A stretch of DNA of 64,000 nt from Mycolicibacterium neworleansense (GTDB lineage: Bacteria > Actinomycetota > Actinomycetes > Mycobacteriales > Mycobacteriaceae), in assembly GCF_001245615.1 (NCBI RefSeq), contig NZ_CWKH01000003.1, positions 1,054,001-1,118,000 on the forward strand, read 5' to 3'. How positions within the stretch are numbered: the first letter of the stretch is position 1; every line of letters starts with the position of its first letter. Below are positions 29,153-39,116 of the stretch, one piece after another. The notes beneath the pieces were generated by a model. It was not told the DNA's origin. It ran no database searches and saw only the letters and a program-made list of their open reading frames with translations. The position numbers were made by a program, and so were the translations under genes.

Positions 29153-30523
29153 ATGCAACGACCCACCCGACGCCGGGCCGCCGGTGCCGCCGCGACCACC
29201 CTGACGGCGTGTTCGCTGTTCGCCGCCGCGACCCTGCCCGCCGCGGCAATGACGGTGACGTTCATCCGGCACGCCGAGTCGCAGGGCAACGCCTCCGGCT
29301 ACATCGACACCAGCACTCCCGGGCCGCACCTCACCAATAACGAGATCAATCAGAATGGTGGCGAAAACGGTGAGCAGCAGGCGCAGGACTGGGCCGATGG
29401 CAAGTCGGCCACCGCATTCGACGCGCTCTACGCCTCGACGATGATCCGCACCCAGGAGACCGCGGCGCCGTTCGCCGACAAGAGCGGGTTGCCGGTCACG
29501 ATCCTGGGTGCGTACGACCCGAACCGTCCGCAGCAGAACTCCGGCGTTCAGGAGATCAGCGCGGGCATCTTCGAGGGACTGCCCGAAAGCGGAGGGATCG
29601 GCCGCATCGGCTACATCCTTGCCCCCCTGGCGTGGACCATGGGCCTGCAGTTCATCCCCGTCCCCGGCGGCGAGACCGGCCTGGAGTTCAACGAGCGCGT
29701 GACCAATGCGCTGACCCAGGTCGAAGAGGACACCGAAGACACCAATGGCGACGGCAACATCGACGCCGCGGTGTTCTCCCACGGGGCCACCATCATGATG
29801 TGGACGATGATGAACGTCGACAACCCCAACCTGTTGTTGATCGTCCAGCATCCGTTGAACAACACCGACGAAGTCGTCGTCGAAAAGAACGCCGACGGCA
29901 GCTGGACCCTCAAGAGCTGGGCCGGTGAAGAGGTCGGACCCGCCAACTACCCGACCCAGATGTTCGTGAACTTTCGCGACCTGATCGTGGCGCCGCAGAA
30001 GGCGATCTACAACATGCGAATTCCGGTCCTCACTCCCGATCCTCAGGGAATCGTCACCACCGGAGTGCAGGGCGTGCAGGACGTCGCCGAGGCCGGCGTC
30101 AAGTTCGTCAAGGACTCGATCACCGATACCGTCAACGCGATCACCGGCATCCCCGGCTCGGTGGGACAGCCGACGACGCAGGTCTCGACGCTCAGCACCC
30201 AGAACACCGCCGAGAACGTCACCGAGGACGCCACCGCAGCCACCAAGGTCGCGGTGGAGAAGGTCACCGAGCCGGTGCGGAGCAAGGTCGCGGCCGTTCG
30301 TACGGCCGCCGGTGCCACCAAGCTGACCGACGGCAACAAGGCGGAGCCGGGTAAGGCGGTCTCGGCGGTCCGCGACCGGGTCAACCAGGCCGCCGACGAT
30401 GTGCGCAGCGGGGTCGAGTCCTCGGTCAAGCAGGCACGCGAAACGGTCAAGAAGCTCGCCGGCGCCGACAAGGACGACAACAAGACGGCCAAGCCGAAGT
30501 CCGCATCGAAGGATGCTGCGTGA
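29153..30523 (+). CDS. Secreted histidine-phosphatase-family protein 1 with C-terminal GNK tail
   Basis: 456 residues from ATG 29153 (GGAG upstream). Signal peptide about 1-32 (basic start, Ala-rich core, LPAAA). Histidine phosphatase fold: FIRHAESQGNAS (catalytic His40, with RHA instead of RHG) and the second His (about 210) in VFSHGATIMMW. After about residue 290 comes a low-complexity helical region rich in Val, Thr and Lys, then GATKLTDGNKAEPG and a Lys-rich amphipathic helix ending in KPKSASKDAA. The tail recurs in the next two genes and in the protein at 51314. Substrate unknown; it probably acts outside the membrane. First of three tandem paralogues, each with its own leader. Confidence 0.85.
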   Translation: MQRPTRRRAAGAAATTLTACSLFAAATLPAAAMTVTFIRHAESQGNASGYIDTSTPGPHLTNNEINQNGGENGEQQAQDWADGKSATAFDALYASTMIRTQETAAPFADKSGLPVTILGAYDPNRPQQNSGVQEISAGIFEGLPESGGIGRIGYILAPLAWTMGLQFIPVPGGETGLEFNERVTNALTQVEEDTEDTNGDGNIDAAVFSHGATIMMWTMMNVDNPNLLLIVQHPLNNTDEVVVEKNADGSWTLKSWAGEEVGPANYPTQMFVNFRDLIVAPQKAIYNMRIPVLTPDPQGIVTTGVQGVQDVAEAGVKFVKDSITDTVNAITGIPGSVGQPTTQVSTLSTQNTAENVTEDATAATKVAVEKVTEPVRSKVAAVRTAAGATKLTDGNKAEPGKAVSAVRDRVNQAADDVRSGVESSVKQARETVKKLAGADKDDNKTAKPKSASKDAA

Positions 30524-30559
30524 AATAGGCTCAGCCGCAAGGTAGTACCAACCGGGTCG

Positions 30560-30587
30560 GTCCCTCTCCTCGCACGAGGAGGGGGAC
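30560..30587. terminator. Hairpin after secreted phosphatase 1
   Basis: GTCCCTCTCCTCG pairs with CGAGGAGGGGGAC around CA (13 bp, one G-U). No T-tract follows. The rest of the 237-bp gap presumably holds the promoter of the next gene. Confidence 0.55.
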
Positions 30588-30760
30588 TGAGTCGCGTTTA
30601 CGGTCACCTAGACAGGCTCGCGAATTTTGTCAAATAGCTTCCCGCACAATGGGATAACTACTCGACTTCACAGCTGATGGCCAGACAATACTTTTGGCCG
30701 GCCAGCGCAGTGTCACCGGCAGGTCACGTGAAATCCGTACAGCCACAATGGAGGAAGCAC

Positions 30761-32161
30761 ATGAACCGCCGCAGAGGTGACGCGCCGGCGTCACACTATC
30801 GCAGTCTACTGGGGGGTGTCGCGCTGGCATTCCTCGCGTTCTTCCTGGCGATGCCCGTCGCCCACGCCGCCGAGGTAATGCGCGTGACATTCGTGCGCCA
30901 CGCGGAGTCCGAGGCCAACGCGAACCACATCATCGACACCACCGTCCCTGGCCCGGGCCTCACCCCGACGGGGCAACAGCAGGCAGTGGCGTTGGTGGAC
31001 AAGCTCGGTGACAACAACTACGACGCGATCTACGCGTCGACCATGCTGCGCACGCAGCAGACCGCGACCCCGATGTCGCAGTACCTGGGCCTACCGATCC
31101 AGGTGATCGACGGCATCTCGGAGATCCCCGCGGGTTCATTGGAGGGCAAGTCCCAGGACACGTACGGAACGGCTTACATCCTCGCGCCGCTGAAGTGGGC
31201 CGGTCTCCTGCCCAACATGCCGGGTCCTGACCTCAGCGCGACTCAGCCGGGCACCGACTTCGACGGCAATGACTTCAACGCCGGCGTGAACAATGCCCTG
31301 GAGACTATGTACGACAAGGGCGATCGGAACGCCATCGTGTTCTCGCACGGCGCCACGATCATGTTCTGGACGATCATGAACGCGAAGAACCTCAGCATGG
31401 CCCAGAAGGGCATGCTGCTGAGCCAGTACACGCTGGGCAACACCGATTACGTGGTTGTCGAAGGCAACCCGGAAGACGGCTGGACCCTGGTGGACTGGAA
31501 TGGCCAGAAGTTCGCGCCGGAGCCGTCATTCGAGCATGAGGTCGGCCTGCAGTTCCGCACCCTGACCCGTCAGCTGCAACAGGCCGCGGACGACGTTGTG
31601 CAGTCCTTCGCCTCGGGCAATCCCGCCACCATCGCCACCGCGATCAACCGGGGCATTGCCGACGCGGGCTTCTCGGTGCTCAAGTTCAATCGCGCGATCA
31701 ATGCGGAGATCATCAAGCGCACGATCAAGACGATCCCGACCAACACCACCGAGGTGGAGAACCTGAAGGCCGCGGTCGACACCAGCGTTGACACTCGCAA
31801 CCTGGCCGCCACACCGGATGCCGTCGACGACTCGGTCACGGCCGCAAGCAAGCCGGCCGATGGGACATCAACCGGTTCGGCGGTGAAGTCGAAGGTTCAG
31901 GAGACCCTGGACAGCATCGCCACTCCGCGTCGTGCCACCGATCTGTCCGATGGAAACAAGGTGTCCCCTGGCGTGAAGAAGGCGCTCAGCAACACCGGCG
32001 AGCAGGTTCGGTCCGCAGTCAAGGAAGCTCAGGACCAGGTTTCGTCGTCGATCAAGAAGCTCGGTGACGCCGTCAAGAAGGCGACCGGTCAATCCGACAA
32101 GTCGGCCGCCGACAACGATGGTGCCGGCAACGACACCGCCGAGAAGAAGGCGGCCGCCTAA
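30761..32161 (+). CDS. Secreted histidine-phosphatase-family protein 2 with C-terminal GNK tail
   Basis: 466 residues from ATG 30761, chosen because GGAGGAAGCAC precedes it; an earlier in-frame ATG (30677) lacks a ribosome site. Signal peptide ending AHA before AEVMRVTF. Catalytic RHAES near the N-terminus of the mature protein and second His in VFSHGATIMFW. A helical segment (RQLQQAADDVVQSFASGN) and a long Thr/Ala-rich linker lead to RATDLSDGNKVSPG and the helix VRSAVKEAQDQVSSSIKKLG. Close paralogue of its downstream neighbour. No membrane anchor or sorting signal is visible, so retention in the envelope could depend on the basic tail (inference). Confidence 0.85.
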   Translation: MNRRRGDAPASHYRSLLGGVALAFLAFFLAMPVAHAAEVMRVTFVRHAESEANANHIIDTTVPGPGLTPTGQQQAVALVDKLGDNNYDAIYASTMLRTQQTATPMSQYLGLPIQVIDGISEIPAGSLEGKSQDTYGTAYILAPLKWAGLLPNMPGPDLSATQPGTDFDGNDFNAGVNNALETMYDKGDRNAIVFSHGATIMFWTIMNAKNLSMAQKGMLLSQYTLGNTDYVVVEGNPEDGWTLVDWNGQKFAPEPSFEHEVGLQFRTLTRQLQQAADDVVQSFASGNPATIATAINRGIADAGFSVLKFNRAINAEIIKRTIKTIPTNTTEVENLKAAVDTSVDTRNLAATPDAVDDSVTAASKPADGTSTGSAVKSKVQETLDSIATPRRATDLSDGNKVSPGVKKALSNTGEQVRSAVKEAQDQVSSSIKKLGDAVKKATGQSDKSAADNDGAGNDTAEKKAAA

Positions 32162-32180
32162 CCGGTCGGCGTTGTCACGG

Positions 32181-32215
32181 GGTGCCCCAGACCTGATGGT
32201 CTGGGGCACCTTTTT
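32181..32215 (+). terminator. Intrinsic terminator after secreted phosphatase 2
   Basis: A perfect 13-bp stem (GGTGCCCCAGACC with GGTCTGGGGCACC, loop TGAT) followed by TTTTT. Confidence 0.92.
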
Positions 32216-32346
32216 CGCATTCGGACAAATTGATATCTCCGGCAATACGCAGTCTCAAACATCGATACATTTGCACAGTACCCCGCAATTCAGCCATACG
32301 CTCATTTCGCTCCACCTGCACACAACGATTGGAGGAACGCAGCAAG

Positions 32347-33633
32347 ATGAGTTGTTTCAGACGCTCGGGTATCCGAGCGACGATTGCAGGAATAGGAATG
32401 TTGTTCCTGTCATTTCTTCTAGCCATTCCCGTCGCCCACGCGGCGGAAGTCATGCGCCTCACGTTCATCCGCCACGGTGAATCGACGGCCAATGCGGCGA
32501 ATGTCGCCGACTCCTCGGTCCCAGGTCCCGTGCTCACCGAGAAGGGCCGACAACAGGCGCGAGACATCGTAAAGGTGCTCGGCGACAACAACTATGACGC
32601 GATCTACGCCTCGACGATGGTCCGGACCCAACTGACCGCAGCACCGATGGCGGAATATCTCGGCCTGCCGATCCAGGTTCTTCCCGGCCTGCAGGAAATC
32701 GAGGCGGGAATCTACGAGGGCACTCCTGAATCCGATGCAGTCAAGGGTTATCTGCAGGCTCCGCTGAAATGGCTGCAGGGCGATCTGGACGCCCGGATTC
32801 CCGGCTCCATCAACGGTCGGGAATTCGATGCCCGCATGGATGGCGCAATTCAGACGATGTACGACAACGGTGACCGGAATGTCGCCGCATTTTCGCACGG
32901 CGGTGCGATCATGTTCTGGGTTTTCCTGAATGCCGAAAATGCGGACCCGATGTGGCTGATGACCAACCCGCTGCGAAATACCGGTTACGTGGTGGTCGAG
33001 GGCAACCCCGAGGACGGCTGGCGCGTCGTCAACTGGAACGGCACCGAGATCGGCCCGGAAACCCCGTTCCGGGTCGAGGCCTTCCGTCAGCTGCGCACCC
33101 TGTCAAGGCAGTTGCAGCAGGCCGCCGATGGCGTCGTGGAATCCTTCGCCTCCCGTGATCCGGCCACCATCGCCACCGCGATCAACCGCAGTCTGGCCGA
33201 CGCCAGCTTCTCCGTGACCAAGTTCGGTCGCGCGATCAACGCCGAGATCATCAAGCGGACCACCGCTGCGTTCCAGGCCAGCACCGAGGATCTGAAGCAC
33301 AAGGTGTCCACGGCAGCACCGGAGGCCGTTGCCGAAACACCCACGGCGACAAGCAAGACCACCGCGAATTCCTCGGCAGAAACCCCAGTGAAATCGAAGG
33401 TCAAGGCCGCCCTGGGCAGCGTCGTCAAGCCCCGTGGTGCGACGCATCTGTCCGACGGCAACAAGGCCCTGTCGGGCGTCACGAAATCGCTCGGCCGTAC
33501 CGGCGAGCAGGTCCGCACCACCGTCAGGGATGCCCAGGACCAGGTTTCGTCGTCGTTCAAGAAGCTCGGCGATGCGGTGAAGAAGGCCACCAGCGGTGCG
33601 GCCAAGCCTGCTGAAGAAAAGGACGCCGCTTAA
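32347..33633 (+). CDS. Secreted histidine-phosphatase-family protein 3 with C-terminal GNK tail
   Basis: 428 residues from ATG 32347 (GGAGGAACG upstream, spaced about 11). Signal peptide with a long hydrophobic core ending VAHA before AEVMRLTF. This copy keeps the canonical phosphatase motif FIRHGESTAN and has the second His in AFSHGGAIMFW. It shares with copy 2 the helical segment QLQQAADGVVESFASRDP and ends with GATHLSDGNKALSG plus VRDAQDQVSSSFKKLGDAVKKA. Function unknown; candidate extracytoplasmic phosphatase. Terminated by a bidirectional hairpin facing the SDR operon. Confidence 0.85.
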   Translation: MSCFRRSGIRATIAGIGMLFLSFLLAIPVAHAAEVMRLTFIRHGESTANAANVADSSVPGPVLTEKGRQQARDIVKVLGDNNYDAIYASTMVRTQLTAAPMAEYLGLPIQVLPGLQEIEAGIYEGTPESDAVKGYLQAPLKWLQGDLDARIPGSINGREFDARMDGAIQTMYDNGDRNVAAFSHGGAIMFWVFLNAENADPMWLMTNPLRNTGYVVVEGNPEDGWRVVNWNGTEIGPETPFRVEAFRQLRTLSRQLQQAADGVVESFASRDPATIATAINRSLADASFSVTKFGRAINAEIIKRTTAAFQASTEDLKHKVSTAAPEAVAETPTATSKTTANSSAETPVKSKVKAALGSVVKPRGATHLSDGNKALSGVTKSLGRTGEQVRTTVRDAQDQVSSSFKKLGDAVKKATSGAAKPAEEKDAA

Positions 33634-33649
33634 CCGCCAACAGACGCTC

Positions 33650-33683
33650 AGGCCCCCGAAATCCGGTGATTTCGGGGGCCTTT
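33650..33683. terminator. Bidirectional terminator between convergent genes
   Basis: AGGCCCCCGAAATC pairs perfectly (14 bp) with GATTTCGGGGGCCT around CGGT, between the phosphatase 3 stop (33633) and the SDR stop (33698). Confidence 0.88.
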
Positions 33684-33697
33684 GCTGGACCAGAGAA

Positions 33698-34615
33698 CTA
33701 AGCGCCGTACACGGGAACCGCGGGGCGAGCCTGGGCCAGCAGGTCCTTGACGACGGGGCCCAGCTCGGCCGGATCCCACTTCGCGCCCTTGTCAATCTGG
33801 GGACCGTGGGCCCAGCCCTCGGCGATCCGGATCTTGCCACCCTCGATCTCGAACATCTTGCCGGTGACGTCACGCGACTCGACGCTGCCCAGCCACACCA
33901 CGAGCGGCGAGATGTTTTCCGCGGCCATGGCATCGAAGGCCTGGTCCTGGGTGGACATCATCTCGGCGAACACGGTCTCGGTCATCCTGGTGCGCGCCGA
34001 GGGCGCGATGCCGTTCACGGTGACGCCGTAGCGGCCCATCTCCGCCGCGGCCACCAGCGTCAGCGCGGCGATGCCGGCCTTGGAGGCGCTGTAGGTGGCC
34101 TGGCCGACACTGCCCTGCAGGCCGGCGCCGGAGCTGGTGTTGATGATGCGGGCTTGAAGCTGGTCGGGGCCGGTTTCTCCGCTCTTCACCTTGGCCCGCC
34201 AGTACGCCGCGGCGTGCTTCATGGTGGCGAAGTGCCCTTTGAGGTGCACTGCGGTGACGGCGTCGAATTCCTCTTCGGTGGCGTTGGCGAACATGCGGTC
34301 GCGCACGATGCCTGCGTTGTTGACGAGAACGTGAAGGTCGCCAAAACTATCTATGGCGTTCTGGATCAGCGCCTCGGCCTGGCCCCAGTCGGCGACGTTG
34401 GAACCGTTGGCAACGGCTTCGCCTCCGGCGGCGACGATCTCGTCGACCACGTTCTGCGCGGCACTGCCGCCACCGGCCGGCGAACCGTCCAGGCCGACTC
34501 CGATGTCGTTGACCACGACGCGGGCACCTTCGGCGGCGAACGCGAGCGCGTGCTCACGCCCGATGCCGCCACCGGCGCCCGTCACGATGACCACGCGGCC
34601 GTCGAGCAATCCCAT
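33698..34615 (-). CDS. Short-chain dehydrogenase/reductase (Rv3548c type)
   Basis: 305 residues. SDR fold with TGAGGGIG (12-19), NNAG, catalytic Ser and the YSASKAG active-site Tyr/Lys; an extended C-terminus resembles the dehydrogenase part of peroxisomal multifunctional enzymes. Position and length match Rv3548c of the KstR2 regulon. It probably oxidises or reduces a hydroxyacyl-CoA or keto group in ring C/D degradation; the exact step is not assigned. Starts 21 bp after the SDR at 34637 in a two-gene leftward operon. Confidence 0.88.
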   Translation of the reverse strand: MGLLDGRVVIVTGAGGGIGREHALAFAAEGARVVVNDIGVGLDGSPAGGGSAAQNVVDEIVAAGGEAVANGSNVADWGQAEALIQNAIDSFGDLHVLVNNAGIVRDRMFANATEEEFDAVTAVHLKGHFATMKHAAAYWRAKVKSGETGPDQLQARIINTSSGAGLQGSVGQATYSASKAGIAALTLVAAAEMGRYGVTVNGIAPSARTRMTETVFAEMMSTQDQAFDAMAAENISPLVVWLGSVESRDVTGKMFEIEGGKIRIAEGWAHGPQIDKGAKWDPAELGPVVKDLLAQARPAVPVYGA

Positions 34616-34636
34616 AGCTGTGTCTCCTTTTCCGAA

Positions 34637-35419
34637 TTACTTGATGTCGGCGGTCGTGGTGGACAGGTAGTGCGGCGGCTCGCCGCCACCGTGCACCTCC
34701 AACGACGCGCCGCTGACGTACGAGGCGGCATCCGAGGCCAGAAATGCTGTGGCCCAACCGATGTCGGCTGGTTTGGCAAGCCGTCCCAGCGGCACATTCC
34801 GCGAGATGGCAGCGATCGACTCGGCGTCGCCGTAGAACAGTTCGGACTGTTCGGTCTCCACCATGCCGACCACCACCGAGTTCACCCGCACCTTGGGTGC
34901 CCATTCCACGGCCAGGGTGGTCGTCAGGTTGTCGATGCCGGCCTTGGCCGCACCATAGGCGGCGGTGCCCGGGGTCGGACGGTGTGCGCTGACGCTGGAG
35001 ATGTTGACGATCACGCCGCCGGTTTCCTGCTTCTGCATCACCGCGTTGGCGTGCTGGGAGACCGAGAGCGGACCGAGCAGGTTGAGCTCGATGATCTTGG
35101 TGCTGAACTTGGCCGACGCGTCGGCGGCGGCCACATATGGCGAACCGCCGGCGTTGTTCACCACGACGTCCAGCCGGCCGTGCTTGGCCACGATGGCGTC
35201 GATCAGCCCCGCCACCGATTCGTCATCACGGACATCGCAGCTGCGGAATTCGTAGGGCAGTCCCTCGACCGGGCGGCGTGCGCAGGTCACCACAGTGGCG
35301 CCCTGACCGGCAAAAACCGCGCTGATTCCAGCGCCAACCCCTCGCACTCCGCCGGTCACCAGGACCACCTTGCCGGTCAAACCCAAATTGATGGCGCCGA
35401 CTTCTGGCGTATCTGTCAC
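34637..35419 (-). CDS. Short-chain dehydrogenase/reductase (Rv3549c type)
   Basis: 260 residues. SDR with TGGVRGVG near residue 23, NNAGGSP, Ser in ISSVSAHRP and YGAAKAG. Counterpart of Rv3549c. First gene of the leftward operon, divergent from echA20 across a perfect KstR2 box 15 bp from its start, so it should be repressed by KstR2. Substrate not assigned; context points to rings C/D of the steroid nucleus. Confidence 0.88.
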   Translation of the reverse strand: MTDTPEVGAINLGLTGKVVLVTGGVRGVGAGISAVFAGQGATVVTCARRPVEGLPYEFRSCDVRDDESVAGLIDAIVAKHGRLDVVVNNAGGSPYVAAADASAKFSTKIIELNLLGPLSVSQHANAVMQKQETGGVIVNISSVSAHRPTPGTAAYGAAKAGIDNLTTTLAVEWAPKVRVNSVVVGMVETEQSELFYGDAESIAAISRNVPLGRLAKPADIGWATAFLASDAASYVSGASLEVHGGGEPPHYLSTTTADIK

Positions 35420-35434
35420 TGTGCTAGCGTACCA

Positions 35435-35448
35435 AGCAAGTGCTTGCT
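35435..35448. promoter_or_regulatory. KstR2 operator between the SDR operon and echA20-ipdABC
   Basis: AGCAAGTGCTTGCT matches the KstR2 consensus AnCAAGnnCTTGnT exactly and is a perfect dyad. It sits in the 59-bp divergent gap and can govern both transcripts. Confidence 0.93.
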
Positions 35449-35478
35449 TAGGTAGCGACCCCTTCAGGAAGTGGATTG

Positions 35479-36230
35479 ATGACGATCACCACCAAGACAG
35501 TCGAACCGGGCATCGTCTCGGTCACCGTCAACTACCCGCCCGTCAACGCCATCCCGTCGGCGGGCTGGTTCGAACTCGGCGATGCGATCACCGCGGCGGG
35601 CCGCGACCGCAGCACCCACGTGGTGATCCTGCGAGCCGAGGGCCGCGGCTTCAACGCCGGCGTAGACATCAAGGAAATGCAGAACACCGAGGGCTTCACC
35701 GCACTGATCGACGCCAACCGTGGCTGCTACCACGCGTTCAAGTCCGTGTACGAGTGCGAGGTCCCCGTCGTCGCGGCGGTCAACGGATTCTGCGTGGGCG
35801 GCGGCATCGGCCTGGTCGGCAACGCCGACGTGATCGTCGCCTCCGATGACGCCAAGTTCGGCCTGCCCGAGGTGGAGCGCGGCGCCCTCGGGGCGGCCAC
35901 CCACCTGTCCCGCCTGGTTCCCCAACACCTGATGCGCCGGCTGTTCTTCACCGCCGCCACCGTTCCCGCCGAAACCCTGCACCACTTCGGTTCGGTTCAC
36001 GAGGTCGTGCCCCGCGAGGACCTCGACGAGGCCGCCCTGCGCGTCGCCCGCGACATCGCCAGCAAGGACACCCGGGTGATCCGGGCCGCCAAGGAGGCGC
36101 TGAACTTCATCGACGTGCAGCCCGTCAACGCGCGGTACCGCATGGAGCAGGGCTTCACCTTCGAACTCAACCTGTCCGGTGTGTCCGACGAGCACCGCGA
36201 CGCCTTCGCCGGAACTGACAAGGGATCGAA

Positions 36231-36234
<4 letters not shown>
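35479..36234 (+). CDS. echA20: EchA20, crotonase-fold ring-D hydrolase
   Basis: 251 residues from ATG 35479 (AGGAAG upstream; a TTG lies one codon earlier). Crotonase fold with the oxyanion segments EGRGFNAGVDIKEM and NGFCVGGGIGLVGNADVIVA and the helix FGLPEVERGALGA. In the KstR2 pathway EchA20 hydrolyses ring D of the HIEC-CoA intermediate. Overlaps ipdA by 4 bp (ATGA). Confidence 0.93.
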
Positions 36235-37114
<880 letters not shown>

Positions 37115-37118
<4 letters not shown>

Positions 37119-37864
37119 TTGCCGTGACCCGCGCTGAGGTGTGCGCCGTCGCCTGCGCCGAACTGTTCCGTGACGCCGGCGAGATCATGGCCAGCCCGAT
37201 GACCACTGTCGTCCAGATCGGGGCACGGCTGGCCCGGCTGACCTTCTCCCCCGACATCCTGCTGACCGACGGTGAGGCCCGGATCCTGGCCGACACCCCG
37301 GCGATCGGCGCCCCGTTCACCGTCGAGGGCTGGATGCCGTTCAACCGGGTCTTCGAGACCCTGGCCTGGGGCAAGCGCCATGTGGTGATGGGCGCCAATC
37401 AGATCGACCGCTACGGCAACCAGAACCTCTCGGCGTTCGGTCCGATCCAACAGCCGACCCGGCAGATGTTCGGCGTCCGCGGCGCCCCCGGCAACAGCAT
37501 CAACCACACCACCAGCTACTTCGTGGGCAACCACTCCAAGCGGGTGTTCTGCGAGTCGGTGGACATCGTCTCCGGAATCGGCTGGGACAAGGTCGATCCG
37601 GAGAATCCGGCCTACCGCTTCGCCAACATCTACCGGGTGGTGTCCAACCTGGGCGTGTTCGACTTCAACGGCCCTGACCACCAGATGCGCGCGGTATCGC
37701 TGCACCCTGGTGTCGAGGCTCAGCAGGTCGCCGACAACACCTCGTTCGAGGTGCACGGCCTGCAGGAGGCCGAGACCACCCGGCTGGCCACCGACGAGGA
37801 ACTCAAGCTGCTGCGCGAGGTCATCGATCCGAAGTCGCTGCGCGACAAAGAAGTCAAGGTCTAA
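37115..37864 (+). CDS. ipdB: IpdB, COCHEA-CoA hydrolase beta subunit
   Basis: 249 residues, GTG start 37115 with CAGGAGG upstream. Beta-subunit of the CoA-transferase-like IpdAB complex (FGVRGAPGNSINHTTSYFVGNH, RVVSNLGVFDFNGPDHQM). Partner of IpdA in ring C opening. Ends 3 bp before the ipdC start. Confidence 0.94.
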
Positions 37865-37867
37865 AGA

Positions 37868-38938
37868 ATGGGCAAGCTCAAGACTCCGCTGACCGAACTG
37901 GTCGGCATCGAGCATCCCGTCGTGCAGACGGGAATGGGCTGGGTGGCCGGTGCACGACTGGTCGCCGCAACCTCCAATGCCGGCGGGCTGGGCATCCTGG
38001 CGTCAGCAACCATGACGCTCGAGGAGCTGCAGACCGCCGTGACCAAGGTCAAGGCCGCCACCGACAAACCCTTCGGCATCAACATGCGTGCCGATGCGGG
38101 CGATGCCGGTGCGCGCGTCGACCTCCTGATCCGCGAAGGAGTCAAAGTCGCCTCCTTCGCTCTAGCTCCCAAGCCCGAGTTGATCGCCAAGCTCAAAGAC
38201 GCAGGCGTCGTGGTGATCCCGTCGGTGGGTGCGGCCAAGCACGCCAAGAAGGTGGCCGGCTGGGGTGCCGACGCGGTGATCGTGCAAGGCGGTGAGGGCG
38301 GTGGGCACACCGGTCCGGTCGCCACGACGCTGCTGCTGCCCTCGGTGCTCGATGCGGTCAAGGACACCGGCATGCCGGTGATCGCCGCCGGCGGTTTCTT
38401 CGACGGCCGTGGCCTGGCCGCCGCACTGTCCTACGGTGCGGCGGGCGTGGCGATGGGAACGCGGTTCCTGCTGACCTCGGATTCCACCGTGCCCGACGCG
38501 GTCAAGGAGCGCTACCTGCAGGCCGCGCTGGACGGCACCGTGGTCTCCACCCGCGTGGACGGCATGCCGCACCGGGTGCTGCGCACCGGCCTGGTGGAAA
38601 AACTGGAGAGCGGTTCGCGGGCACGCGGTTTCGCCGCCGCGGTCGGCAACGCCCAGAAGTTCAAGAAGCTCTCGGGAATGACGTGGCTGTCGATGGTCAA
38701 GGACGGCCTGGCCATGCGGCACGGCAAGGAGCTCACCTGGTCGCAGGTCGTGATGGCGGCCAACACCCCGATGCTGCTCAAGGCCGGTCTGGTGGAGGGC
38801 AATACCGACGCCGGCGTGCTGGCCTCCGGTCAGGTGGCCGGCATCATCAGCGACCTGCCCTCGTGTGCCGAGCTGGTCGAGAAGATCGTCGACGACGCCG
38901 TCACCCACCTGCAGTCGGCCTCGGGTTACATCCAGTAA
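37868..38938 (+). CDS. ipdC: IpdC, FMN oxidoreductase of the nitronate monooxygenase-like family
   Basis: 356 residues (Mtb IpdC about 355). TIM-barrel flavoprotein related to nitronate monooxygenase/enoyl reductase: GIEHPVVQTGMGWVAGARL, DAVIVQGGEGGGHTG, PVIAAGGFFDGRGLAAAL, GVAMGTRFLLT. It acts on the hydroxylated HIC-CoA intermediate in rings C/D catabolism. Last gene of the KstR2-controlled run; the palindrome at 38952-39001 follows. Confidence 0.92.
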   Translation: MGKLKTPLTELVGIEHPVVQTGMGWVAGARLVAATSNAGGLGILASATMTLEELQTAVTKVKAATDKPFGINMRADAGDAGARVDLLIREGVKVASFALAPKPELIAKLKDAGVVVIPSVGAAKHAKKVAGWGADAVIVQGGEGGGHTGPVATTLLLPSVLDAVKDTGMPVIAAGGFFDGRGLAAALSYGAAGVAMGTRFLLTSDSTVPDAVKERYLQAALDGTVVSTRVDGMPHRVLRTGLVEKLESGSRARGFAAAVGNAQKFKKLSGMTWLSMVKDGLAMRHGKELTWSQVVMAANTPMLLKAGLVEGNTDAGVLASGQVAGIISDLPSCAELVEKIVDDAVTHLQSASGYIQ

Positions 38939-38951
38939 CTTTCCTGCCGAG

Positions 38952-39001
38952 CAGACACAGAATCGTCCTTTTCGCATCTGAAAAGGACGATTCTGTGTCT
39001 G
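38952..39001. terminator. Perfect 22-bp palindrome after ipdC (GAGCAGACA family)
   Basis: A 22-base arm beginning CAGACACAG (38952-38973) pairs perfectly with 38980-39001 around GCATCT. The outer bases GCCGAG on the left and TCGCGG on the right are shared with the hairpin at 48301-48356. Probably terminates ipdC transcription; the stem is unusually long for a terminator. Confidence 0.8.
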
Positions 39002-39116
39002 GTCGCGGAGTTGGTGAGCGTCGCCGCATCCACCGCACGGGCGATCGCGGGCTGGCGTCGTCGCCGCCTGGCCACAACTCGATAGCCACTATGGCGGCCC
39101 ACGGCACAGTGGATGT

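Noticed and set aside
29030..30607. 525-codon frame antisense to secreted phosphatase 1
   Set aside because: Antisense shadow; the plus-strand protein has a signal peptide and phosphatase motifs.
33596..35455. 619-codon plus-strand frame across the two SDR genes
   Set aside because: Antisense shadow of two clear SDR genes; it also runs over the terminator and KstR2 box region.
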